From positions 1 to 32,864 of the IMG/VR virus record IMGVR_UViG_3300020473_000080: DNA of 32,864 nucleotides, one strand, 5' to 3'. Positions 17,076 through 26,500 of this stretch are shown piece by piece. Every line of letters begins with the position of its first letter. The stretch's first letter is position 1. The notes beneath the pieces are model-generated. The model saw only the letters and a program-made list of their open reading frames with translations, was not told the origin of the DNA and did not search any database. The translations under genes were made by a program, and so were the position numbers. The DNA is from a virus.

Positions 17076-18737
17076 TCATTTTACCGTAATTGTTCCAGCC
17101 ATATCAGAGTGTTCTGTGCACTGATAATATAAGGTATTTGGTGCATCAAGTGGAACGGTGAAAGTTTGCATACCTGTATTTGATCCACTAACACCAGTTG
17201 TATACTCTGTACCAGATAGTCCAGAAGTAGACTGTAATCTTAATGGATGTGATCCACCTGCTTGGTTGTGCAAGTCATAAGTGAATCCTCTATGGAATAC
17301 TAATCCAGCATTAGATACGTTAGATCCTAATCCAGGACCATTAACTGTATATGCACTCATTCCAGATGCAGTAAACCTATAAAGTAATGTTGGAGATGGC
17401 TTGTAGATAGTTGCATTATCGTGACCCTTAATGATAGATGCACCAGCAGGAGCATTACCTATCTGAGTCTGGAATCCACCACCAACTTCAGTGAAGTTAG
17501 TACCATCATTAGCAATATCAAAGGTACCGTTAGTACCAATCTTCATTCTCTTAGTACCAATCTTGATCTCACCATCAGCAGGGAGTTCAAGGTTACCATC
17601 AGAATCGATCTTTAATTTTCTAGTAGAAGCACCAAATCTAATTTCTCCATCAGGAACTGTTAGGTTACCAGAGGAATCCATTGCCAATTTGTGAGTAGTA
17701 CCAAATTGAATTTCAGTATCCTGATCAAGAACTAAGTTATCATTACCATCAAACTCTAGAAGCTTCTTAGAACTAGAATCTCCAAAACGTATTTTTGATC
17801 CAGTAAGTTCTAAGATACCATTATCATCAAAGAATAATTTGTTACCACTACCAAAGTCTAAATTTTGTCCACCAATATCAACTTTACCAGACTCATCTTC
17901 ACTTAGAAGACGGTTGACTGAAGTGATATGAACAGGATTTGAAACAGATAATTCTTGAGACTGGTTATCACCAACAGCAGCTACTTGGATGTAACCACGT
18001 GCTGCACCTGCTTCAGCAGTGAATGAAGTAAACTCAACCTCTGCTTTAGCACCAGTTGAATCTTCAATTTCTAATTTTGTTCCAGCCTTCATAGCAACGA
18101 AACGTAATCTAAACTTCTCTTCTTGTGTAGAATCTTCTGAAGATAATTTAGAAGCAATGGTACGAGTAGCACCAGTGTCGATACTATTAACTGTATGTGG
18201 TTGTTTCTTCTTACGTTGCATCTCCTGAGTAGTAGGCTCAGTAGATAATGCAGTATCACCCAACCAAAGTGAAGAGTTGACTAAGTAAGCATCTCTGAAA
18301 CGTAATGTAGAAGAACCCAAGTCATAAGCATTATCAGTATTAGGAAGGAAGTTCGTAGAAATAACAACCTCATCACTACCATTGTTGGTAAGATTTGTTA
18401 TTGCAGATCCACCACCTCCACCACCTTGTAGATCATCGCCTGGCTGCCAGCGAGCATTTGCAGTATTCCACTTAAGAACCTGTCCGTTAGTAACCCCGCT
18501 AACGTCCACGTCAGTAAGATTCGATGCTGCAAGTTGTCCCTCCGTAAATGTACTACCATTCCATTTAAGGACTTGGTTCGTTGAGGGTGATGCGATTGTT
18601 ATTTGAAGGTTAGTGCTATCTCCAAGGGATGCGTATAACTCATCTATAACATTATTGAGTTTAATAGCACCGTCTCGTAAGGTATCACCTGTTCCGTCAT
18701 TGGCACTTACGCCAATATTAAGGTTCTGCTTAGCCAT
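17076..18737 (-). CDS. Fibre-like structural protein with C-terminal cupredoxin-like domain, 553 residues
   Basis: The N-terminus (NIGVSANDGTGDTLRDGAIK) is a pattern often seen at the start of phage fibre or tail-associated proteins. Residues 50-100 hold two copies of a short unit with QVLKWN, followed by a Gly run at 105-110. Residues about 290-410 are five short repeats (FGSGNKLFFDDNG, FGTTHKLAMDSSGNL, FGASTRKLKIDSDGNL, IGTKRMKIGTNG), which suggest a beta-helical or shaft fold. Residues about 455-553 look like a cupredoxin: a His in GGSHPLRL (H497), then LYYQC (C540), H543 and M546, the four positions that bind copper in type-1 copper proteins. A basic patch (MQRKKKQPH, about 173-181) is unusual. 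Role inferred: virion appendage or baseplate-associated fibre. Confidence 0.85.
   Translation of the reverse strand: MAKQNLNIGVSANDGTGDTLRDGAIKLNNVIDELYASLGDSTNLQITIASPSTNQVLKWNGSTFTEGQLAASNLTDVDVSGVTNGQVLKWNTANARWQPGDDLQGGGGGGSAITNLTNNGSDEVVISTNFLPNTDNAYDLGSSTLRFRDAYLVNSSLWLGDTALSTEPTTQEMQRKKKQPHTVNSIDTGATRTIASKLSSEDSTQEEKFRLRFVAMKAGTKLEIEDSTGAKAEVEFTSFTAEAGAARGYIQVAAVGDNQSQELSVSNPVHITSVNRLLSEDESGKVDIGGQNLDFGSGNKLFFDDNGILELTGSKIRFGDSSSKKLLEFDGNDNLVLDQDTEIQFGTTHKLAMDSSGNLTVPDGEIRFGASTRKLKIDSDGNLELPADGEIKIGTKRMKIGTNGTFDIANDGTNFTEVGGGFQTQIGNAPAGASIIKGHDNATIYKPSPTLLYRFTASGMSAYTVNGPGLGSNVSNAGLVFHRGFTYDLHNQAGGSHPLRLQSTSGLSGTEYTTGVSGSNTGMQTFTVPLDAPNTLYYQCTEHSDMAGTITVK
17079..17375 (-). other. Cupredoxin-like domain of the 553-residue protein
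   Basis: This encodes residues 455-553. Strand-like segments precede GSHPLRL, and the end reads LYYQCTEHSDMAG followed by TITVK, as in the last two strands of plastocyanin-type domains. All four type-1 ligand types (H497, C540, H543, M546) are present. The C-x2-H-x2-M spacing is shorter than in plastocyanin (C-x2-H-x4-M), so copper binding is plausible but not shown. Confidence 0.6.
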
Positions 18738-18761
18738 AGTAGTGGGGTTTTTCTACAGTTT

Positions 18762-18769
18762 TATTTATG
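18762..18769 (-). promoter_or_regulatory. Possible late promoter (CATAAATA) for the 553-residue gene
   Basis: The minus strand reads CATAAATA, one base off the T4 late core, overlapping the stop codon of the upstream gene and 24 bases before the ATG at 18737. The 27-base gap here contrasts with the overlaps or 3-4-base gaps at most other boundaries, which supports a signal. The first-base mismatch makes it less certain than the other two sites. Confidence 0.5.
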
Positions 18770-20501
18770 TAAGGTCGAATTCATAATTAGTTAGGTCAAA
18801 ACGTACATCATTTCTAGTAAAGTCTGGATTGTTATTGTCTCTATCAAATGGAATAGATGTCATATCGAATTTACCAACAATACTGTCCCATTTCAGTACT
18901 GCTGAAGTATCTTCGCCACTAGTACCACCAGTGACTGTAAGGATAACAAGATTAGATGCAAGAGGGGAGTTAGATGCCTGTTGTGTTTCACCTAAAGGAC
19001 CAGTAACAATACATCTAAATCGATATCCAGTCATATATGCTTGGGCTAAGACTGAATAAGATGAGGTATTAGCACCAGTAATATTCGCCCAGGCAAAGCC
19101 TCCATCAGTTGAAACTTGCCATTGATACCCTTTAGTACCATCTTCAGGTTCAATTACGGCAATCAAACTAAACGTTTGAGTACCACCACTAGCAATAGTT
19201 GCATTAGTAGGTTGATTAGTAATGATAATACTAGGAGTAGTAGGTGCATCTCCACCTTCTCCTCCACCTTCACCACCTGATGATTCCTGTCCAATACCCT
19301 GATTTGCTGGTATATTTAGAGTTTCTTTAGAAGAAAGACCAAATATATAAGGGAATTTTGGTGTCATATAACGATTGGGAAGAACCGTTATTACATTAGT
19401 ACCCCCCATCTCTGGGTGATATAGGCACCAATAATAGAGATTTGCAGGTGCATCTTCAGGTACCGTGATCTCTACATACGCTCCTGGATCACCAGGTGTA
19501 CCAACAACAGTAACACCATCGGTATACTCAGTTCCACCTTGATGCGTTCCATCTACAGTAGATGAAAATCTAAATGGATGTGGATGATTGCTACTATCTG
19601 ATTGATCAAATCTATATGTACTTCCCTTTATAAATGTTAAGTTTGCAAATTCTACTCCATCTATAAAGTAATCACCTTGTTGTAAGGTTACCGTATAGTT
19701 TTTACTTTCTGTTTCGTCTCCCCAGAGGGTGATGAAGTAAGCAAAAGTGCCATTGGGATACTCAGGAGTATAACAAAAACGACCATTATAAACATCTAAA
19801 TGCCTTCCTACTTTATCTACATTATATTCATAATCCTCCATTAATGCACCTTTAGGAGGATTTGCTGTTGTAGTACCATATGCAGGTCTATTAACAGCAA
19901 TAGATTCTTTCATCTGATATCCAGTCTCCATTAAAACTACTGGAGAAGTATTATCCTGTGGTAAATTATATCCATAAGGACCATAAACAGGATAACCATC
20001 AAATGCAATACCTAAAATCTTAGAGTGTCCGTCAGGGTGACGCATATTGTCACCAACATACTGACTTAATCCATAATAATCATTATAAGCACCCATCACC
20101 TGATTGGTTTTCCAAGCACCTATAAACTCACCGTCAATATAATGATATTGATCATTAGCATTAGGACGACCACCAGCATCATCATCACCAGGATTGTACA
20201 TACCAAAAGCATCAGTAGCTACCCAATTAAATCCATTTGGAGGACTACCAAGAGTACCTGCAGATGGATTATTTAAAACAACTCCATTAGCACTTATTCC
20301 AACAACACCTAGTGGTAAACTACCACCTGCTTGAGTGTTAGTACCACCTCTATATGAAAAAGCGTGACTAAAAGTATAAGACTCAACATCATTAGAATTG
20401 TTTGCATTAGGGAAAGTACCCTTAGCAACGGGATGCGGTAAACCATCTCCCGTTACTGTGAGTACATCATTGCTTGGATTGTAACTACCGTTTGCTGCCA
20501 T
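18765..20501 (-). CDS. Structural protein with YHYH, cupredoxin-like and Ig-like domains, 578 residues
   Basis: Residues about 1-260 resemble the YHYH-domain family: the name motif occurs as QYHYIDG (119-121 YHY), followed by GHSKILGIAFDGYPVYGPYG at 158-177 and CYTPEYPNGTFAYFIT at 243-258, the three typical signature blocks. Residues about 286-373 look like a cupredoxin, with H306 and H308 (NHPHPFRF), C359, H362 and M365 (YYWCLYHPEMGG). A Gly/Glu linker (408-418) leads to an Ig-like domain at about 424-524, with GYQWQVSTDGG and YRFRCIVTG. The C-terminal 45 residues contain SIPFDRDNNNPDF. The ATG at 20501 overlaps the previous stop by one base (TAATG), so translation is probably coupled. It is likely a surface-exposed virion protein; biochemical activity is unknown. 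Confidence 0.85.
   Translation of the reverse strand: MAANGSYNPSNDVLTVTGDGLPHPVAKGTFPNANNSNDVESYTFSHAFSYRGGTNTQAGGSLPLGVVGISANGVVLNNPSAGTLGSPPNGFNWVATDAFGMYNPGDDDAGGRPNANDQYHYIDGEFIGAWKTNQVMGAYNDYYGLSQYVGDNMRHPDGHSKILGIAFDGYPVYGPYGYNLPQDNTSPVVLMETGYQMKESIAVNRPAYGTTTANPPKGALMEDYEYNVDKVGRHLDVYNGRFCYTPEYPNGTFAYFITLWGDETESKNYTVTLQQGDYFIDGVEFANLTFIKGSTYRFDQSDSSNHPHPFRFSSTVDGTHQGGTEYTDGVTVVGTPGDPGAYVEITVPEDAPANLYYWCLYHPEMGGTNVITVLPNRYMTPKFPYIFGLSSKETLNIPANQGIGQESSGGEGGGEGGDAPTTPSIIITNQPTNATIASGGTQTFSLIAVIEPEDGTKGYQWQVSTDGGFAWANITGANTSSYSVLAQAYMTGYRFRCIVTGPLGETQQASNSPLASNLVILTVTGGTSGEDTSAVLKWDSIVGKFDMTSIPFDRDNNNPDFTRNDVRFDLTNYEFDLT
19383..19646 (-). other. Cupredoxin-like domain of the 578-residue protein
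   Basis: This encodes residues 286-373, starting LTFIKGSTYRFDQ and ending YYWCLYHPEMGG, then a final strand. It has the same order and C-x2-H-x2-M spacing as the domain at the end of the neighbouring 553-residue protein. A candidate first ligand His is present twice (H306, H308). A Pro-rich loop (TPGDPGAY) precedes the strand TVPEDAPANLYYW. Confidence 0.62.
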
Positions 20502-23500
20502 TAGTCGTCATCAAATATTTGATCTGGGGTGAAGTTATCAACTGTGGTAGAACCTATGTTGATTGTCAGTATGGAAGATTGAGATAGGGTTGGTGTAGCA
20601 CCAAGTGATGTTAATCCGACTCTAAATTCATCTCCTCCGTCACCCTGAGTTGTAGCAGGTGTAGTATATGTTGGTGATGTAGCTCCGTTAATATTTATCC
20701 ATTCATTAGTACCGTAATCCTTCTTCTGCCACTGATAGTTAATAACTCCACCAGCAGGAGTTGTGGATGCGATTACAGTAAAGGAAGCAGTTTGACCTTG
20801 GTTAACTGTTGTGTTAACTGGTTGTGATTCAATAGTGATATATGATTCACCTTGTGCTTCAGATTCACCTTGAGGAATGTAGTTAGGATCATAAATGTCA
20901 ATACCACCGTTAACACCAGAACCTGTAGGTCCTAAGAATGTTTCATCAACTGTCGTATGAACATCTACTGAAGGTAGTACATAACCTTGACCAGCATTCT
21001 TAACATCAATACGTGCAAGACCAACAAGTGCTTTGATCTTACCACCAAAACCAGAGGAGGAAATCACATCAACTTGAGGACGTGATGTATAACCATCACC
21101 TGAATTTGTTAGAATTGCTTCAGTAATACGACCTCTCTCTATAGTTGCTAGAGCGTCTGCGTTACGTCCACGTACAGATCCTGTGTACTCGAAAGTAATT
21201 AATGAGTTAGAAGACTCAATTAGAGCAACTTCTCTTTCAAATTCCTCACCCTCGATTGCTAGTTTATCACCAGTTTCAATTGGAGGTACAACTGTTGCTG
21301 CTATAACGTCAACATCAGAACCAATGTAGGAGAATGCAACGAATGTAGAACCCGCACGAGGAACTTCAGAGAAGATAATACGTGAACCAACAAGTTCAAA
21401 ACCGATACCTGGTTCCTGTACAACACCATTTAACTGACAAATAATATTATTCTCAGGTCTGATAGTGTTAGACTGTACACCTTCAGTCAATGTTAGTGAG
21501 TAGAATACTCCACCTAACTTCAAGTTAAAGGAGTTACGTAATGAATCAAAGTCGAATGAGATGTCATCTAATTGTCTCAACTTACCTACGTAAACACCGT
21601 GGAATGTTGAATTAATTGCAGGTGCTTCAGTGAACTGAATGTTATCTGAGAATGCGGTGAATGCATTATTACCACCTGGAGGTTGTAGGATTCCATTCAC
21701 GAAGATCATCATATGACCTGCAGGATCTGGGAAGTATGCAGTACCGTTATTTTCGGTTAACTTGAAGTCCTTAGTTACACCATCAAATCCTCTGAAGTAC
21801 CTTCTTACACGACCACGTAGTGTCTTCGCAACTGAACAAGCACCTCTGAATCCATAATCACCAATAATCTGTGAGTTCTTCAGGAAGGTTCCAGCAGCAT
21901 CACCAAGATGAATGATTGCACGTAAACCAATTTGCTCAATTCTCTCAATACGTCCATATGCAGTTGTTGCGGTAATTACAACAGAAGAGATAGCGGATGT
22001 GTATACACTTGGGAAGTTAGATCCAGAAGGAATCTTAGCAAGTTGATAAGCAACATCACCAGCAATAACTGTTAAATCATCACCGATAGCAGAGAATCTA
22101 CCTTCTTCATTTGCAAGGTAAACGTACTTGTTATCAACATCGTGTTCAGTAACAACGAATGTGTGACCAACTGACTGACCTGCATTTTGAAGTTGTAGTA
22201 CATCACCAACCTTAAATGTATCATCTACACCAAAGTCAGTAATTAATGATGCATATTCAAATCTAGTAATCTCGGTAGAATGGATATACTCACCAAATCC
22301 AGGCATAATATTAAATGCCTCAACTTCAATAATTTGATCAGTAACAGAACCGTAGATAACATCTCCAACACCATAGTTACCAGTAACAGTCTCAATATCA
22401 AATGTTACACGACCTGACTGGTTATCGAGTAGAGCACCATCATTATTGCGTACGATAAGTGCATTTGCTCTACCAGAATCTTGCTTACTGAATAAGAGAT
22501 CAGTTGCAATAAATTCACCCATTCTAAAGTTAACTAATATACGCTTATGGGTAGCATCACTAACAGTACCTTGAGCACCAGATGTTAATCCTTCAATATT
22601 ATCTCCTTGTACAATGTTACCACCAGTAAGAACTAACTTAATGTAAGTAGTATTATCTGTTGCAAGGATGGTTCCTTTATTTCCTGTAGCACCAGTCTTA
22701 ACAACTTCCTCACCATTAACAAATATTTCAGGATCGCTAGTAACTGTAAGTGGTAAGTAAATGACGTTATAAAGAACCTTAGCCCAGTTATCTTGTATTC
22801 TAATAACTTCAGCATATGCACCAGTAGTATCACCGAAGAATATATCTGCAGGTTGTATACCACCAGCGATAGGTGTTGGTACATTACGCTCACCAAATGT
22901 TGATGCAGTACGTACAATACCAGTCTCATCAACTACAGATAATGTATGAACTTGACCTGCTGTTCCTGGAGATAATAATTCAATCTTATCACCATCAATG
23001 TATTCTGAAATCCATATTAGATTTTCAGTAGTATCTGGGTGAATGAAATATACTTGCTTGTCTAGTTCAGCAATAGCAGAACCTAGAACTGTGTAAGTAA
23101 CACGATCATATGCTTCGAATAAATGTCCATTAGGAGCATCAATAGAACCATCAGTATTAACCATAGTTCCAACATTAAATTGGAACTTAAGGTAAGCTGT
23201 AGGTAGAGTTGATCTATTAAGTGCAACTTCAATTAAGTGGAATAACTGCCAAACCTTATGTTGTGCTGTTTCAGTAGGACGTAGTTCTCGATTCTCATAT
23301 GGTACCTCTTGGTTATAAGGACCAGGATTATCTGCTTTTTGCTGAAGAACTTTAAGTACCATATCTTTAACAGCAGCAGTATGATACAACAGATATGTTC
23401 TGAAGATATTAGGGAACGCTATGAAGTTACCCTCGGCATCAAACCAACTGTTAACTAATTCGAGAGTTTTGATATTACCATCAGTAATTAAGTCATATAT

Positions 23501-26500
23501 CAATGCTTTACGGATATTAGTTGAGAATGATTCGTCTCCTGTATATCCACCATAATTTTGCATAGTCTTGAAGTATGACTCACGATCAATATATTGATCA
23601 TTAAACCATATCAATCTTGCTGCCTGACGATACATCTCAGGTGCACGACCAAGTGTCATATTAATCATATCTGCTAATGTATTAGCAGCAGATACTACGT
23701 TGTAACAAATACCACCACCAGATTGTAATGTATTATTTTGAAGTGGAGCCTGTCTAAAGACAGATTGATTAGTAAACCAATTACCATTACCTTGAGCAGC
23801 AGTGTCAATAACATTAAGTGGATAATTAAACAACTGTATTATTTGAGATCCAACAACAGCACACTCACCATTACCAGCTTGATCATAAGTTATTGTTAAA
23901 TCACGAATTGCAGCACGTTCACCTGTTAGTGGCCATTCACCTGGTAGAGTTCTATTAATACCAGCAATGTATGCTTCAGGATTACTTACACCAGAACCAA
24001 ACAGATTGATAGGAATATTCATCAATGTAGTAATAGCAGATGCTTCATTGCTACAACGTGCAGCACCACCACCTGTATAAGAGGTAACAGCATTACTCTG
24101 AGAACTAATGAAGGTATGAGCATAAGCACCACCAGTGTGTACTGCTGCTCTTCTAATTCCGTGAGGAGTAGCACTCACAAATGTATGAGTTGTGGTGTTA
24201 GTAGAAGGAGCAGATGCTAGAACCTGTACAGTAAATGTGTCAGTTGTGACGTTAGAAATAGTCATAACTCTATTACTGAACGGATCAGTTGGACGTGGAT
24301 ATGGGTGCTCAGTATTGTTACTATCTTCTAAGCAAGTAAAGACTAATGAATAATCATCAAGGATAATTCCATCACCATTACTCCATCCGTGATCAGGAAC
24401 TGTAACTGTCATAATACCTGTAGCAGGTAAGTATGAAGCATTAGTTACTGTCTTCTTAGTTGGTCCTTCAAATACGTGTGTATAAATTCCACCACTACGT
24501 ATTGCCATTCCCTTAGAACTTACATACTTGTGCTCATAAACTCCACCACCAAGTACTTGAGGTTTGGTGATTGAATTAGCAGCAGCAGACTGGAATACGT
24601 GAGTTGTAGTGTTTGTAGAAGGAGTTACATCTAGTACCTTCACATCAAATGTGTTAGTAGTTACATTAGAAATGCGAAGCATTCTTCCAGATGCAGGGTC
24701 ACCAGGACGAGGATAAGCGTGATCTGATCCTTGACCATCTTGATCACAACGGAATGTTACTGCATTATCAGCAAGATAAATGTACTCACCTTCATAGAAC
24801 TTATGGGCATCAGCGAATGATAGTGTCATAACACCTGTTGTTGGGTTGTATGCAGCACTGCTAGGTGTCCAAGTTGTCTGTTGATTGACGAAGTTATGAG
24901 TTGTAGTGTTAGAAGAAATACCAACGTTAATTGAAATTGTTCCATCAAGATGATGAATACCATTAGAAGTAGCAGATACAAACTGATGAACTGTCTTATC
25001 AAGATTAGCGTGTCCTACATATACATCAAAATCGTTTGTACCTACATTAGAAATTGGTAGATACTCATCATATGAAGGATCATTTTCTCTTGGATATGAG
25101 TGAAGTGTTTCATTATCATCTCTAGCACAAGTAAATGTGATGGAATTTTCAGCCATCTTAATACTATCTCGTGCAACTTCAAGTCCATCAGCAGTTGCAG
25201 ATACAAATGTATGAGCAGTCTGGTTAGAAATTGGACCTCTACCGAAGAAATTACCAACGTTAACTTCAAATGTATTGGTACTTGCGTTAGTAACAACTAA
25301 GAAACGTTGAGATGCAGGATCACTTGATCTTGGATAAGTATGGTTTGTAGCATTACTATCCTGAGCACAAGTGAATGTTAAAGAGTTATCAGCAATTCTT
25401 ACTCTGTCACCATTCTTCATTCCGTGAGCAGCACTTGTTATTCTTAACATACTGGTTGTCACATCGTAAGTAGCACCAGTTACTGTCTTTTGGAGAGAGG
25501 TAGTAAACCCGTGATTCGGTATGGTGAGATTCATCACACCAGTATTGGGGTTATACTTAGCATTGGTTACAGTATGAGTAGTGTATCCAACTTGATCAAT
25601 GTTAATTCCACGCTGATAGAATGGATCCTTCTTATGAGTCATTGCAGTAGTGCTTATACCAGTATTGGTATGTGTGTAAATACCACCACCTCTGATTGCA
25701 GATCTTGTTATGCAATTAGCAGTACAAGACTTAAAGATATGTGTTGAAGTATTTGTAGAAGGTGCAGTCTCAAGAACCTTAACATTGAAGGTATCCTGAG
25801 TAACAGTATCAATTACCATCCACTTATCCCAGAATGGATCTGTTCTTCTTGGATAAACGTGATCACTAGCGTGACTATCTTTGTCACAAGTGAATGTAAG
25901 TGAGTTCTCAGCAATCTTGATCATATCACCATCGTTATAACCGTGATTAGCAATAGTCACAGTCATAACACCTGTATTAGGATTGTAGTTAATATCAGTT
26001 GGTGTCTTACCTACTTGCTGTACAAATTGATGAGTTGTAGTGTTTGTAGAAGGTTGTGAAGCAAGAACCTGTACAGAAATTGTAGTAGGTGTTGTTGCAA
26101 TAATAGGAACAGATGTCTGATAAGTAGGATCTCCTAAACGTGGATAGGTATGATCTGTTTGATAGTTATCCTGAGCACATCTGAAGGTTAATGAATTAGC
26201 AGCAATACGAATCTTATGATCAGTAGTAAATTCGTGCTCACCAATCTCCATCTCCATAACACCCGAAGTTGGGTTGTAACTTACAGTGATAGGTTCAAAT
26301 CCTGTGGTTGGTGTTTTACCAACTTGAACTTTAAATGTATTTGCCTGTACATCCTCGACTGGTAACCAATTACCGTAAGTAGGATCAGTAGCACGTGGAT
26401 ATGTGTGGCTGGAACCATTGTTATCCATTGTGCAAGTAAATGTAAATGCATTTAACTCAAACTTAACGAAGTCTCCATTAGAGTATCCGTGGTTGTTCAT

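Noticed and set aside
20692-20699. GATAAATA on the minus strand, resembling a late promoter
   Set aside because: It lies inside the coding sequence of the giant gene's Ig-like domain, has a first-base mismatch and is about 190 bases from the next start; a chance match is likely in AT-rich DNA.
22633-22932. 99-codon minus-strand frame inside the giant gene
   Set aside because: Out-of-frame overlap with a well supported long coding region; Leu/Ile/His-rich translation typical of a frame shadow.
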